From: Alphaproteobacteria bacterium
GTDB taxonomy: Bacteria > Pseudomonadota > Alphaproteobacteria > Bin95
Length of the DNA: 6,587 nucleotides
Direction: 5' to 3'
Assembly: GCA_022822125.1 (NCBI GenBank)
Contig: JAJECF010000025.1
Span: forward strand, 1 to 6,587
Positions 1 through 6,043 of the stretch are shown piece by piece. Position numbers and translations under genes: made by a program. The stretch's first letter is position 1, and every line of letters begins with the position of its first letter. The notes under the pieces were generated by a model. That model ran no database searches. It was not told where the DNA came from and saw only the letters and a program-made list of their open reading frames with translations.

Positions 1-2245
1 CCCGCCACATGCCCTGTCTCGGCTCGACATGCCGCCACCAGTTGACGCGATACGCTTCCCGGCGGTTTCGCTGGCGCATGGGCCAGACATGCTCCTTGGC
101 GTGCGCAAAAGGCGCTTCGTAGAGCGCGGCTTCAGCCTCCGTCATGTCCCACCCGAAATCGACGATCCACTTGCCCGCCGGGTGGCGGGTCAGATCCATG
201 CCGTTAACCCACGGCTTGAGAACATCGGCATTGGGCCGCCCGTTCGGATTGGCCGGAAGGCGGAGCCATTCGCGAGCGAGATCGCCAGAAACGTCGAACG
301 GCCCGCCCTTGGTGTCACCCATGAAGGCTATCCCGGCGTTCGGCGGGATGCGCGTCGCTCCGGTAAGGTCGATTCCGGCCCCACCGCGTCGGGCCGTGAG
401 GTCGGAATGAATTTCGTCGGCAGGCTCGCCGTCGAACCGTGTCTCCGGCCTGTGCGCGTCACCCGCGCCGGAGAAGCAGACCAACGACACCCGCACTGCC
501 GCGCCGTCGATCACCCATGGCTCGTCCGACCAGGCATCGAAGATCGGGCGCCCTTCAGTCGCGGCCTGCAAGGCCCGGCGGTTTGCGCCGCCGCGTATCG
601 AGTTCGTGGCGACCAGGCCGACACGTTGCACCTTGCCGGCTTCGACTTGCTGGCCCGCCTTCACGAACCAATAGCAGACGAGGTCGGCTTCGGGCGGCAC
701 GCGACCCTTCCATGCGGCAAACATCCGCGAGACGTAATCCTCCCCCAGCCCGCCGATCAGCAGCTTGCCGCCGAGGAACGGCGGGTTGCCGATCACGGCA
801 TCGACTTCCGGCCAGCCGGGCTCGCCACCATCGGGCGCAAGAATCGCGTCACGGCATTCGATGGTATCCAGCGGATCGAGGATCGGGTTGGTCGAGTTGC
901 TGAACCCGTTGCGCCGCATCCACTGGATTTCGCCGATCCACACCGACACGCGGGCAAGCTCCGCCGCGTAGGCGTTGATCTCAATGCCCTTCACATTCGC
1001 CGGGCCGACGGCCGGGAACCCGCGCGCAAGTCCGAGCGTCTCCGCTTCAAGCTGTACCCGGTGCTCGACATCCTTGAGCGCGTGCAGCGCGAGATAGAGG
1101 AAGTTCCCCGACCCGCAGGCGGGATCGAGCACAGTGAACCGCCGCAGCCGTTCGAGAAAGGTGCGCAGCGCCCGGTCCGCCTGCCGCCGCATCCGCGTCT
1201 GTGCCCCTTGCGACCCCGCCGCGTCGGCACGCTCGACCATGGCCGCGATCCCGGCCTTCACCGTCTCCCATTCGGCGAGCAGAGGGCGGACGATCACCGG
1301 ATCGACGATCCGCATGATCTTGTCTCGGTCGGTGTAGTGCGCCCCGAGTTGCGAGCGCTTGTCCGGGTCGAGGCCGCGCTCGAACAGCGTGCCGAGGATC
1401 GACGGGTCGATCTCCGACCAGTCCAGCGCCGCCGCCTTGAGCGCCGTCTCGATTCCCTCCCGGTCAAGTGGTAACGCGGTGTCGTCGTCGAACAGTCCGC
1501 CGTTGAACCAGGCCACTGCCTGAAAGTCGATGTCGCCGCCGGTGGCCATCGCGTCGAACAGCCGCGAGGCATAGTCCGCAAACTTGTCAGGATTGCGCCG
1601 GGCATGGGTCAGCATCCTGGTGAACATGTCGTCGGGCAGCAGACCCACATCCTCGGCGAACATGCAGAACACGAGGCGGTTGACGAAATGCGCCACCGTC
1701 TGCGGGTCGTGGCCCCCGTCGCGCAGGCCCTGCGCAAGCTCAGCGAAGGTCGCCGCGGCGCGCTCCGTCACCGCCTGCCGCGTCTCGCCGGGCCGCAGCC
1801 GCTCCGGGTCCGACATCGCCCACTTGAGCTTGTCGCGCGTCGTGCCGTCGGCGAAATCGTCCAGCGTGAACTCGTGCGTCACGCTCACGCTGTTGGTCCA
1901 GTTGGTGCGGATGCGAAACCGCGCCATGTCGGAGACGATCAGCAGCGGCGGGTTCTCCAGAGCGAGCGCGTACTGGCGCAACTGGTCGAACGCCGCGTCG
2001 AGGTCGGCGCGGCGGCCCTTGTACTCCCACGCGAAGCAGCCCCGCTTCCACACGTCGGCCCAGCCGTCGCCGCCGCCGTCCTTCCGCGCGCCGCGCTCGA
2101 AGCAGTACCGCTCGCCCGCCGGGTCGGCCTCGGCAGGCGTCGGCTCGCCCAGCAGACGACACAGGTCGATGAAGTGCTCCTGTGATGCCGAGCGTTCCTT
2201 CAACTCCGACGCCCGCCACTTCCTGATGAACTCGTCCGGCGTCAT
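1..2245 (-). CDS. MmeI-like (type IIG/IIL) restriction endonuclease-DNA methyltransferase, C-terminus cut off by window edge
   Basis: This is a single-polypeptide restriction-modification enzyme: it should methylate adenine in its site and cut unmodified DNA at a distance. The first 748 residues are present with no stop before the left edge. My minus-strand translation shows, in order: a nuclease motif D64-X9-E74-Y-K76, the same D-X9-EXK spacing as MmeI; a helical linker at about 165-250; GAHYT at 301-305 at the start of the methyltransferase fold; SAM-binding motif I DPACGSGNF at 374-382; the catalytic adenine-methyltransferase motif NPPF at 487-490; then the beginning of the target-recognition domain from about 520. 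MmeI is about 920 residues, so the end of the recognition domain and the C-terminus lie outside and the specificity cannot be read. The ATG at 2245 is chosen because GGAGG (2257-2261) precedes it by 11 bases. It lies 43 bases after vapC on the same strand, probably in one operon. All key motifs are intact, so the visible part looks functional. Confidence 0.93.
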   Translation of the reverse strand, partial: MTPDEFIRKWRASELKERSASQEHFIDLCRLLGEPTPAEADPAGERYCFERGARKDGGGDGWADVWKRGCFAWEYKGRRADLDAAFDQLRQYALALENPPLLIVSDMARFRIRTNWTNSVSVTHEFTLDDFADGTTRDKLKWAMSDPERLRPGETRQAVTERAAATFAELAQGLRDGGHDPQTVAHFVNRLVFCMFAEDVGLLPDDMFTRMLTHARRNPDKFADYASRLFDAMATGGDIDFQAVAWFNGGLFDDDTALPLDREGIETALKAAALDWSEIDPSILGTLFERGLDPDKRSQLGAHYTDRDKIMRIVDPVIVRPLLAEWETVKAGIAAMVERADAAGSQGAQTRMRRQADRALRTFLERLRRFTVLDPACGSGNFLYLALHALKDVEHRVQLEAETLGLARGFPAVGPANVKGIEINAYAAELARVSVWIGEIQWMRRNGFSNSTNPILDPLDTIECRDAILAPDGGEPGWPEVDAVIGNPPFLGGKLLIGGLGEDYVSRMFAAWKGRVPPEADLVCYWFVKAGQQVEAGKVQRVGLVATNSIRGGANRRALQAATEGRPIFDAWSDEPWVIDGAAVRVSLVCFSGAGDAHRPETRFDGEPADEIHSDLTARRGGAGIDLTGATRIPPNAGIAFMGDTKGGPFDVSGDLAREWLRLPANPNGRPNADVLKPWVNGMDLTRHPAGKWIVDFGWDMTEAEAALYEAPFAHAKEHVWPMRQRNRREAYRVNWWRHVEPRQGMWR

Positions 2246-2292
2246 CGTCGGTTGAGCCTCCGGGTGCTCTCCGACACGGGGGAACGACTCAT
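2242..2292 (-). CDS. Possible 16-codon bridging mini-ORF between vapC and the methyltransferase
   Basis: An ATG at 2292 opens a 16-codon frame, MSRSPVSESTRRLNRR, that ends with TGA at 2242-2244. Its ATG overlaps the vapC stop as ATGA, and its TGA overlaps the methyltransferase start, again as ATGA. The Shine-Dalgarno-like GGAGG for the methyltransferase lies inside it. If ribosomes re-initiate here, this would couple translation of vapC to that of the restriction-modification gene. The peptide resembles nothing I know, and no strong ribosome-binding site precedes it. In GC-rich DNA such a frame can arise by chance, so this is a candidate only. Confidence 0.22.
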   Translation of the reverse strand: MSRSPVSESTRRLNRR

Positions 2293-2711
2293 GCATCCGT
2301 CCAGGGGTCGATCACGTCGATGCCCGCATCCGCGAAGTCCCGCACGTTGCGCGTCACTACCGCCATGCCGCGCGAGCGGGCGATGGCCGCGATCTGGCAG
2401 TCGGCTTCCGGCATCGGCCTGCCCATCGCCCGCCGAGCGGCGGCGATCTCCGCATAGGCGGAGGCGGCGGCGCTGTCGAAGGGAAGAACGCGGCTGGCGA
2501 AGCCGGTGCGCAACATCCGCTCCAATCCTTCCGCCAATCCGTCGCGTCGCCTCCCCGGCGGCATGATCGCGAGGCCAAAGCGCAATTCGGCCTCGCTGAC
2601 CGCCGTGAGGTGCAGGCTGGATGTCGCACGCTCCGCGATCCACGATGCGATCGTGGCATTCGGCGAAGGCCGCATCAGTTCGGACAGCACGTTCGTATCG
2701 ACGACCAGCAT
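2289..2711 (-). CDS. vapC: VapC/FitB-type PIN-domain ribonuclease toxin
   Basis: Toxin of a type II toxin-antitoxin pair: PIN-domain proteins cleave RNA (often tRNA or rRNA) with metal ions and are blocked by their partner antitoxin. At 140 residues it has normal VapC length. The acidic active site is visible: D5 in VVDTNVL, E42 in EAELRFG, D104 in PEADCQIA, and the end motif TRNVRDF (120-126) with D125. The pattern DTNVLSELMRP near the start and DVIDPW near the end closely resembles gonococcal FitB. The start at 2711 lies 10 bases after the antitoxin stop and has no strong Shine-Dalgarno sequence, which suggests translation coupled to the antitoxin. Its 3' half has a close, truncated DNA copy about 1.15 kb to the right. 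The RNA target cannot be told from the sequence. Confidence 0.92.
   Translation of the reverse strand: MLVVDTNVLSELMRPSPNATIASWIAERATSSLHLTAVSEAELRFGLAIMPPGRRRDGLAEGLERMLRTGFASRVLPFDSAAASAYAEIAAARRAMGRPMPEADCQIAAIARSRGMAVVTRNVRDFADAGIDVIDPWTDA
2296..2505. repeat. Direct repeat copy A (3' half of intact vapC)
   Basis: This 210-base stretch aligns without gaps to 3447-3656 at a constant offset of 1151 bases. I counted 21 mismatches, about 90% identity. It covers the coding sequence for roughly residues 69-138 of VapC. It is a gene-duplication remnant in the same orientation, not a transposon end. Confidence 0.85.
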
Positions 2712-2721
2712 CGCAGGCGTC

Positions 2722-2964
2722 TCAGTCGAAGCGCGGCGGCTCGCGCATCGGCCCGCGCGGCGGCAGTTCGAGTTCCACGCCGCCCCAGGGCGCGAAGCAC
2801 TCGTGGATGAAGGCGGCCAGATTCTCCGGCTCGGCTTCCCGGCTGACGGCCTCGCGCAGGATCAGCCGCGCCTCCTCTTCCATCGAATGACCGTTGCCCG
2901 CCGCTCGCGTGCGAAGCCGGGTCTTCACATCGTCGTCCAGATTGCGGATGGTGATGCTCGCCAT
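2722..2964 (-). CDS. vapB: VapB/FitA-type ribbon-helix-helix antitoxin
   Basis: Antitoxin and probable autorepressor of the vapBC operon. The 80-residue product begins MASITIRNLDDDVKTRL, the beta strand and first helix of a ribbon-helix-helix DNA-binding domain, which covers about residues 2-45. The tail, with GGVELELPPRGP at about 59-70, resembles the toxin-binding tail of FitA (GGVELE). The same frame is open up to 3024, but that region holds the promoter and operator, so the longer start is rejected. ATG 2964 has GGGGG (2973-2977) eight bases upstream; ATG 2970, two codons earlier, is the alternative. The gene sits directly before vapC. Family antitoxins bind as dimers to palindromes in their own promoter, and one is present here at 3007-3023. 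Confidence 0.88.
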   Translation of the reverse strand: MASITIRNLDDDVKTRLRTRAAGNGHSMEEEARLILREAVSREAEPENLAAFIHECFAPWGGVELELPPRGPMREPPRFD

Positions 2965-2995
2965 GCCCATGTCCCCCGCTGCCCCATCGGTGCGA

Positions 2996-3024
2996 ACTCT
3001 AGGCGGTGATTGCGACGCAATCAA
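2996..3024 (-). promoter_or_regulatory. Probable sigma70-type promoter of the vapB-vapC-methyltransferase operon
   Basis: Reading the minus strand, TTGATT (3019-3024) and TAGAGT (2996-3001) are separated by exactly 17 bases. Each matches the consensus at four of six positions. Transcription would begin near 2989, leaving a leader of about 25 bases before the antitoxin ATG. No better promoter was seen between vapC and the methyltransferase, so this one may drive all three genes. Confidence 0.55.
3007..3023 (-). promoter_or_regulatory. Palindromic operator, likely bound by the VapB-like antitoxin
   Basis: TGATTGCG-T-CGCAATCA (minus strand) is a perfect inverted repeat with 8-base arms around one central base. 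It fills the spacer and overlaps the -35 box of the promoter. Such a site directly before a ribbon-helix-helix antitoxin gene is the expected place for autorepression by the VapB or VapBC complex. The palindrome is seen; that VapB binds it is inferred. Confidence 0.6.
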
Positions 3025-3427
3025 GGTGTAGGCGTTGACTCGCGTTCGTTCCGATTTGCGGCCACTCCTTCGCCCGCGGTCATGGCTGCGGCATGGTCAT
3101 CGCCGGTCGACTGCCCGGAACAGGAGAGTAAGCTCCAGCGTGGCGTTATCGCTGACAGGGAAGAGAGCGTCGTGGCGAAGCAGATGAGACGCTGGGCGCA
3201 GTGCTGGTCTCCGAAGACAGCGACTTCAGGCTGTGCTAAACGCTTTGAAACTTCAAATGGCAGAACTAAATGCCAACTTCTTTGCTCAATTTCCGCTGCA
3301 ACGGAACGTCCATGAATTGCTGATTTACGGCAAGCCGGATGCTTCCGGGGGCCGACGTGCGCGCCGTGTGGCGTACCACCTGTGGTCAGGATCCGACGAC
3401 TGGGACGCGTCGGCTGCGGATGGATGA
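3025..3427. other. Gene-poor stretch between the vapBC promoter and the vapC remnant
   Basis: About 400 bases with no convincing gene. Short open frames exist on both strands (for example plus 3010-3315 and plus 3233-3427), but none has a recognisable domain or a good ribosome-binding site. The first also overlaps the vapBC promoter. Composition drifts from GC-rich to mixed around 3230-3330. It could be decayed coding DNA or the upstream part of a lost toxin-antitoxin locus, but nothing in it can be named. Confidence 0.4.
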
Positions 3428-3675
3428 TCAATGGCATGTCATGCGGTCCGTCCGGGGGTCGATCACATCGATGTTCGCATCCGCGAAGTCCCGCACGTTG
3501 CGTGTCACTACCACAACGCCGCGCGAGCGGGCGATGACTGCGATCTGGCGGTCGGCTTCCGGCGTCGGCCGGCCCATCGCCTGCCGACCGGCGGCGATCT
3601 CCGCATGGACGGAGGCAGTGGCGCTGTCGAAGGGAAGCACGCGGCCGGCGAAGCCGATGAAGCGCAGGGGATCGC
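3428..3675 (-). pseudogene. Truncated second vapC (PIN toxin) copy, C-terminal half only
   Basis: The minus-strand frame reads GFAGRVLPFDSATASVHAE and then PEADRQIAVIARSRG and VVTRNVRDFADANIDVIDP, clearly the C-terminal half of the VapC encoded at 2289-2711. The equivalents of D104 and D125 remain, but the N-terminal half carrying D5 and E42 is absent. The open frame continues upstream to an ATG at 3832 with unrelated, serine-rich sequence that overlaps the start of the next gene on the opposite strand, so an active PIN domain is not possible. No antitoxin partner lies beside it. The tail also differs: DPRTDRMTCH instead of DPWTDA. Similarity to the intact copy fades around 3656-3675, which marks the break point. 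It is best read as a leftover of a duplicated or second vapBC locus disrupted when the AT-richer DNA to its right arrived. Confidence 0.82.
3447..3656. repeat. Direct repeat copy B (vapC remnant)
   Basis: Partner of the repeat at 2296-2505: ungapped, same orientation, about 90% identical by hand count. Many differences alter amino acids conservatively, which suggests two diverged vapC genes rather than a fresh duplication. Recombination between the copies would delete the 1151 bases holding the vapBC promoter, vapB and the 5' half of vapC. Confidence 0.85.
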
Positions 3676-3750
3676 GCTTGCTGCTCGAAGTCAGCGAACT
3701 TAGGCTGCGCTGAACGGTTTCGGCGATCGGCAAGCAAGATTTTGAACAAG

Positions 3751-4503
3751 ATGGTAGATCCAGTGACAGTAGGCGCCATGGTGAGTGGAGGCTGGGTCGC
3801 GAAGAAGCTGCTCGGGCCGACACTTGAAACAATCGGTGATGATCTCCAAAAACTCTATGCGGCCGGGCGGGACAGAATCGTCAGCCGGGCTGCCGAAAAG
3901 GTAGATGATCTCGACGACGGAAAATGTGCGAACCTCCGCGTGGCCCGAGATGTCCTATGGAACGGTGCGTTCTCGGAAAGCGAAGTCTGCACGGAGTACT
4001 ACTCTGGCCTGCTGGCGGCTTCTCGGAGCGCGGATGGGTTGGACGACGAGGCCGCTCCATTTGTGGACGCGGTGAAGTCGCTCGCCTCAAGGCAACTCAA
4101 GCTGCACTACAGCATTTACCGTTCTCTGGAACGAATCCTGGAACAGGCGCACGCAAACGGCGAGACTTTCGATGTTTCAGCCATTCACGGACGTATGGAG
4201 GTGTTCTTCACTGGGCACGATCCACATAAGTCGGCATTGGACTTGCAGGTGTTGCTCCGCAATGGGCTGATTGCTGAATTCGCGACCGACAGCGAGAAGA
4301 TTACTCGGAAGGGTAGAGAGTGGCTGTTGTTCTTCTGTAAAGCCAAACCGACGATGTTCGGTATATCTCTATACGCTGCCGCGCACAATCAGTTGGAATG
4401 GTGGCAGGCGTTTGGCTTGCGGCGCTTTGGTGAATTTGGAGATATCGAGCCGCCCAAGATCTACGGACAAACGAAGGAGGAACTTCTCGACCGGACACCG
4501 TAG
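3751..4503 (+). CDS. Hypothetical protein, possibly Abi-alpha/DUF4393-like abortive-infection protein
   Basis: I do not recognise this 250-residue protein with certainty. The N-terminus, MVDPVTVGAMVSGGWVAKKL then LGPTLETIGDDLQKLY, suggests an amphipathic or weakly hydrophobic helix. The central part (about 60-130) has the pattern ARDVLW, then SESEVCTEYYSGLLAASRS (76-94) and LASRQLKLHYSIYRSL (111-126). This recalls DUF4393/Abi-alpha-type proteins, where a helical segment is followed by a conserved L(A/S)xxSR-type stretch. Residues 166-195 (LLRNGLIAEF, ITRKGREWLLF) look like a winged-helix end. No catalytic motif or clear membrane segment is seen. A TTG at 3742 adds three residues; ATG 3751 is preferred, although neither has a strong ribosome-binding site. 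The gene is AT-richer than the left block (52% GC in a sampled 60 bases), is the only plus-strand gene here, and faces the collar-domain gene. The defence role is inferred from weak similarity and neighbourhood. Confidence 0.75.
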   Translation: MVDPVTVGAMVSGGWVAKKLLGPTLETIGDDLQKLYAAGRDRIVSRAAEKVDDLDDGKCANLRVARDVLWNGAFSESEVCTEYYSGLLAASRSADGLDDEAAPFVDAVKSLASRQLKLHYSIYRSLERILEQAHANGETFDVSAIHGRMEVFFTGHDPHKSALDLQVLLRNGLIAEFATDSEKITRKGREWLLFFCKAKPTMFGISLYAAAHNQLEWWQAFGLRRFGEFGDIEPPKIYGQTKEELLDRTP

Positions 4504-4537
4504 AGTTGCCCTGGCTGACCCTAACCCTTCTCTGATA

Positions 4538-4578
4538 CGAACTCCAGCGTGATGTTGATGTTCGTTTACTGGAGTACG
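4538..4578. repeat. Inverted repeat between the two convergent genes, weak terminator candidate
   Basis: ACTCCAG (4541-4547) and CTGGAGT (4569-4575) are perfect 7-base arms around a 21-base loop. Beyond one A-A mismatch, two further base pairs (CG with CG) extend the stem. It lies 35 bases after the stop of the upstream gene, where a terminator is expected. The long loop and the lack of a T tract make it a poor intrinsic terminator. Nothing else was seen in 4504-4726. Confidence 0.25.
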
Positions 4579-4726
4579 AGAAAATAGATCGTAGCAATCG
4601 AATGCAGGAGGGAAGGAGATTTGGCTATTCTATAAATTGTGCAAACAGATCAAGAACTATACTTTGATGCTATGGAATTTGGCATTCAACTTTCAAGAAG
4701 CAGATCCTCCCCTTTGTTTGGGGTTC

Positions 4727-5431
4727 CTAATTGTCTTGTACCTTGATGATATAAAGAATATCGACGTATGGAGGCAACGTATTCACGATTATGGGCTCCC
4801 GAGTTTCTACATCTATAGGTTTCTGGTTTGTGTAGAATGATGTGGTCGCTCTATTGTCATGCGACTTCAGCGGGAACTCTCCTGTACCCTCAGCACCTAA
4901 CCCATCCCCCCAATCATCGACTCGAAATTTTTGACCTGCTTTGTTGTACGAGAACCATCGATGGCCCTCAACTCTGGCCCATTCATGAGCATGCTCTATA
5001 GGAACAGCTTCTTTGCCCCCACCAGTCACGCCCTTGTTTCCAATTGGATTCTCGGATCCTCTGATAAACTTTCGTCGCAAATCTGGAACTTGGATGCCTT
5101 CTACGTTCGGGTCTGCATCCCCTAAGTTCTTACTAGGGTTGCTGATAGTGCTGCCATCACACTCGTGCCAGCCATTTGGTATCTGATCGGTCTTTCCGAA
5201 GAAGGGGACGATACTACCGATTGGCATAGAGTCTTGTGGTGAGGCGCCTGGTGGCTCGCATGCGCCAGATTTTGGAAGCCACTGGCCATCACACAGGAGG
5301 GCTTCATCTCGTCCAAAGACCTGATAGCCAGCCAGTACTGTAGAGGCTATGGCTACGATGAGCATTACGCAGCCAAAGATTATCAGTGTCGGTTCATTCC
5401 GATGCTGCCACATTGCTGTAAGGATGTTCAT
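4727..5431 (-). CDS. Membrane-anchored protein with phage tail-collar-like domain
   Basis: This 234-residue protein has a short charged N-terminus (MWQHRNEP), then one hydrophobic segment at about 15-37 (LIIFGCVMLIVAIASTVLAG), which should be a membrane anchor with the rest outside the cytoplasm. A small loop C47-DGQW...C58 could form a disulfide. Residues 70-125 match the start of a phage tail-collar domain: IGSIVPFFG, IPNGWHECDGSTI, then VPDLRRKFIRGSE. The C-terminus NTLPPYVDILYIIKV (217-231) is the usual end of such domains in tail fibre proteins (P-Y-V/I-x-L-x-Y-I-I-K). Phage fibres normally carry no membrane anchor and sit among tail genes; neither holds here. ATG 5431 has a weak GAGAG eight bases upstream. 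Composition is near 50% GC or lower. It converges on the Abi-like gene. The role is unknown; it could be a surface adhesin, a phage-receptor decoy or sensor, or a domesticated fibre. Confidence 0.85.
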   Translation of the reverse strand: MNILTAMWQHRNEPTLIIFGCVMLIVAIASTVLAGYQVFGRDEALLCDGQWLPKSGACEPPGASPQDSMPIGSIVPFFGKTDQIPNGWHECDGSTISNPSKNLGDADPNVEGIQVPDLRRKFIRGSENPIGNKGVTGGGKEAVPIEHAHEWARVEGHRWFSYNKAGQKFRVDDWGDGLGAEGTGEFPLKSHDNRATTSFYTNQKPIDVETREPIIVNTLPPYVDILYIIKVQDN

Positions 5432-5524
5432 ATAATCTGCTCTCTTGACTGAATTTCACCTCTTCTACCCTCATGACACGGCGCGAATGAGTACACGGCT
5501 GCTCGGTGTCGCTGAGGGACAGGT

Positions 5525-6043
5525 TTATTTGCTGGAGCTCCCTAGCACAGCCTGTCCGAGCGGGAGGAACAGGCGCATGAGGTTGTCCGCGAGCGGCCGG
5601 AAGCCGAATCCCTCGTAGAAGCGTTTCGCGTCGTCGTTTGCGGCGTCCACGATGAGGGCGTGCATTGCCACGGTCTCGCCGGCGGCAACGACGCGCCTGA
5701 CCGCATCAGCCAGAAGCAGGCGTCCCATTCCCCGCCCCTGCGCCGACCGGTCGATTGCCAGCCGGCCGATCAGGGCGCAGGGCACCGGATGGCGCGGCAG
5801 TTTCCGCGACAGCTCGTCGGGCAAGGAGGTCAGGTCGATGGACAGCGCGCTCAATGTATAGAAGCCGAGCACGGCGTCGGTCTCGCCGGCGGTGCAGACG
5901 AACACCCGGGCGGTGCGGCGCCGGATGTCCTGTCCGGCCTGGCGCGCCAGGTAGCGGTCGAGTTCGGGAAGGCCGCAGGAGAAGCCCGTCCGATCGTGCC
6001 GCCGGTCAAGCGGCTCGATGACCAGGGCATCGGGATCGGTCAA
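5525..6043 (-). CDS. tacT: TacT/AtaT-type GNAT acetyltransferase toxin
   Basis: Toxin of a type II pair. Family members acetylate the amino group of aminoacyl-tRNAs with acetyl-CoA and so stop translation. The 172-residue product has the family order: FSCGLPELDRYL at 21-32, a central RVFVCT...AVLGFYTLSA, GRLAIDRSAQGRGMGRLLL (93-111) with the acetyl-CoA loop QGRGMG at 102-107, and RFYEGFGFRP (141-150) with the conserved Y143. It ends at TAA (5525-5527). The frame is open up to 6379, but upstream of 6043 it is only an out-of-frame reading of tacA. The best start is TTG at 6043, which overlaps the antitoxin stop as TTGA; no ATG occurs before residue 127, where the fold would already be destroyed. 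The start codon is therefore inferred from layout and family length. The target tRNA cannot be predicted from the sequence. Confidence 0.9.
   Translation of the reverse strand: MTDPDALVIEPLDRRHDRTGFSCGLPELDRYLARQAGQDIRRRTARVFVCTAGETDAVLGFYTLSALSIDLTSLPDELSRKLPRHPVPCALIGRLAIDRSAQGRGMGRLLLADAVRRVVAAGETVAMHALIVDAANDDAKRFYEGFGFRPLADNLMRLFLPLGQAVLGSSSK

Noticed and set aside
29..1474. Long 481-codon open frame on the plus strand
   Set aside because: It is antisense to the MmeI-like gene, whose motifs are complete. Its sequence is arginine- and proline-rich without any domain, typical of shadow frames in GC-rich DNA.
1584..2255. Two overlapping plus-strand frames of 193-223 codons
   Set aside because: Both lie opposite the N-terminal part of the MmeI-like gene and show no family pattern.
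2965..3024. Longer antitoxin start at 3024
   Set aside because: It would place coding sequence over the promoter and palindrome. The ribbon-helix-helix fold begins at the ATG at 2964, which has its own ribosome-binding site.
3010..3315. Plus-strand frame of 101 codons
   Set aside because: It overlaps the vapBC operator, has no ribosome-binding site and no recognisable domain. A faint sense of seeing similar spurious annotations could not be tied to any family.
4709..4723. CCCC-TTTGTTT-GGGG hairpin just after the collar gene stop
   Set aside because: It has only four base pairs and no T tract on the minus strand, too weak to call a terminator.
4637..4840. Plus-strand 67-codon frame
   Set aside because: Its second half is antisense to the well-supported collar-domain gene, and the rest is AT-rich intergenic DNA.
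5517..5557. GGACAGG / CCTGTCC inverted repeat spanning the tacT stop
   Set aside because: The arms are 27 bases apart, partly inside the coding sequence, with no T tract; it cannot be told from chance in GC-rich DNA.
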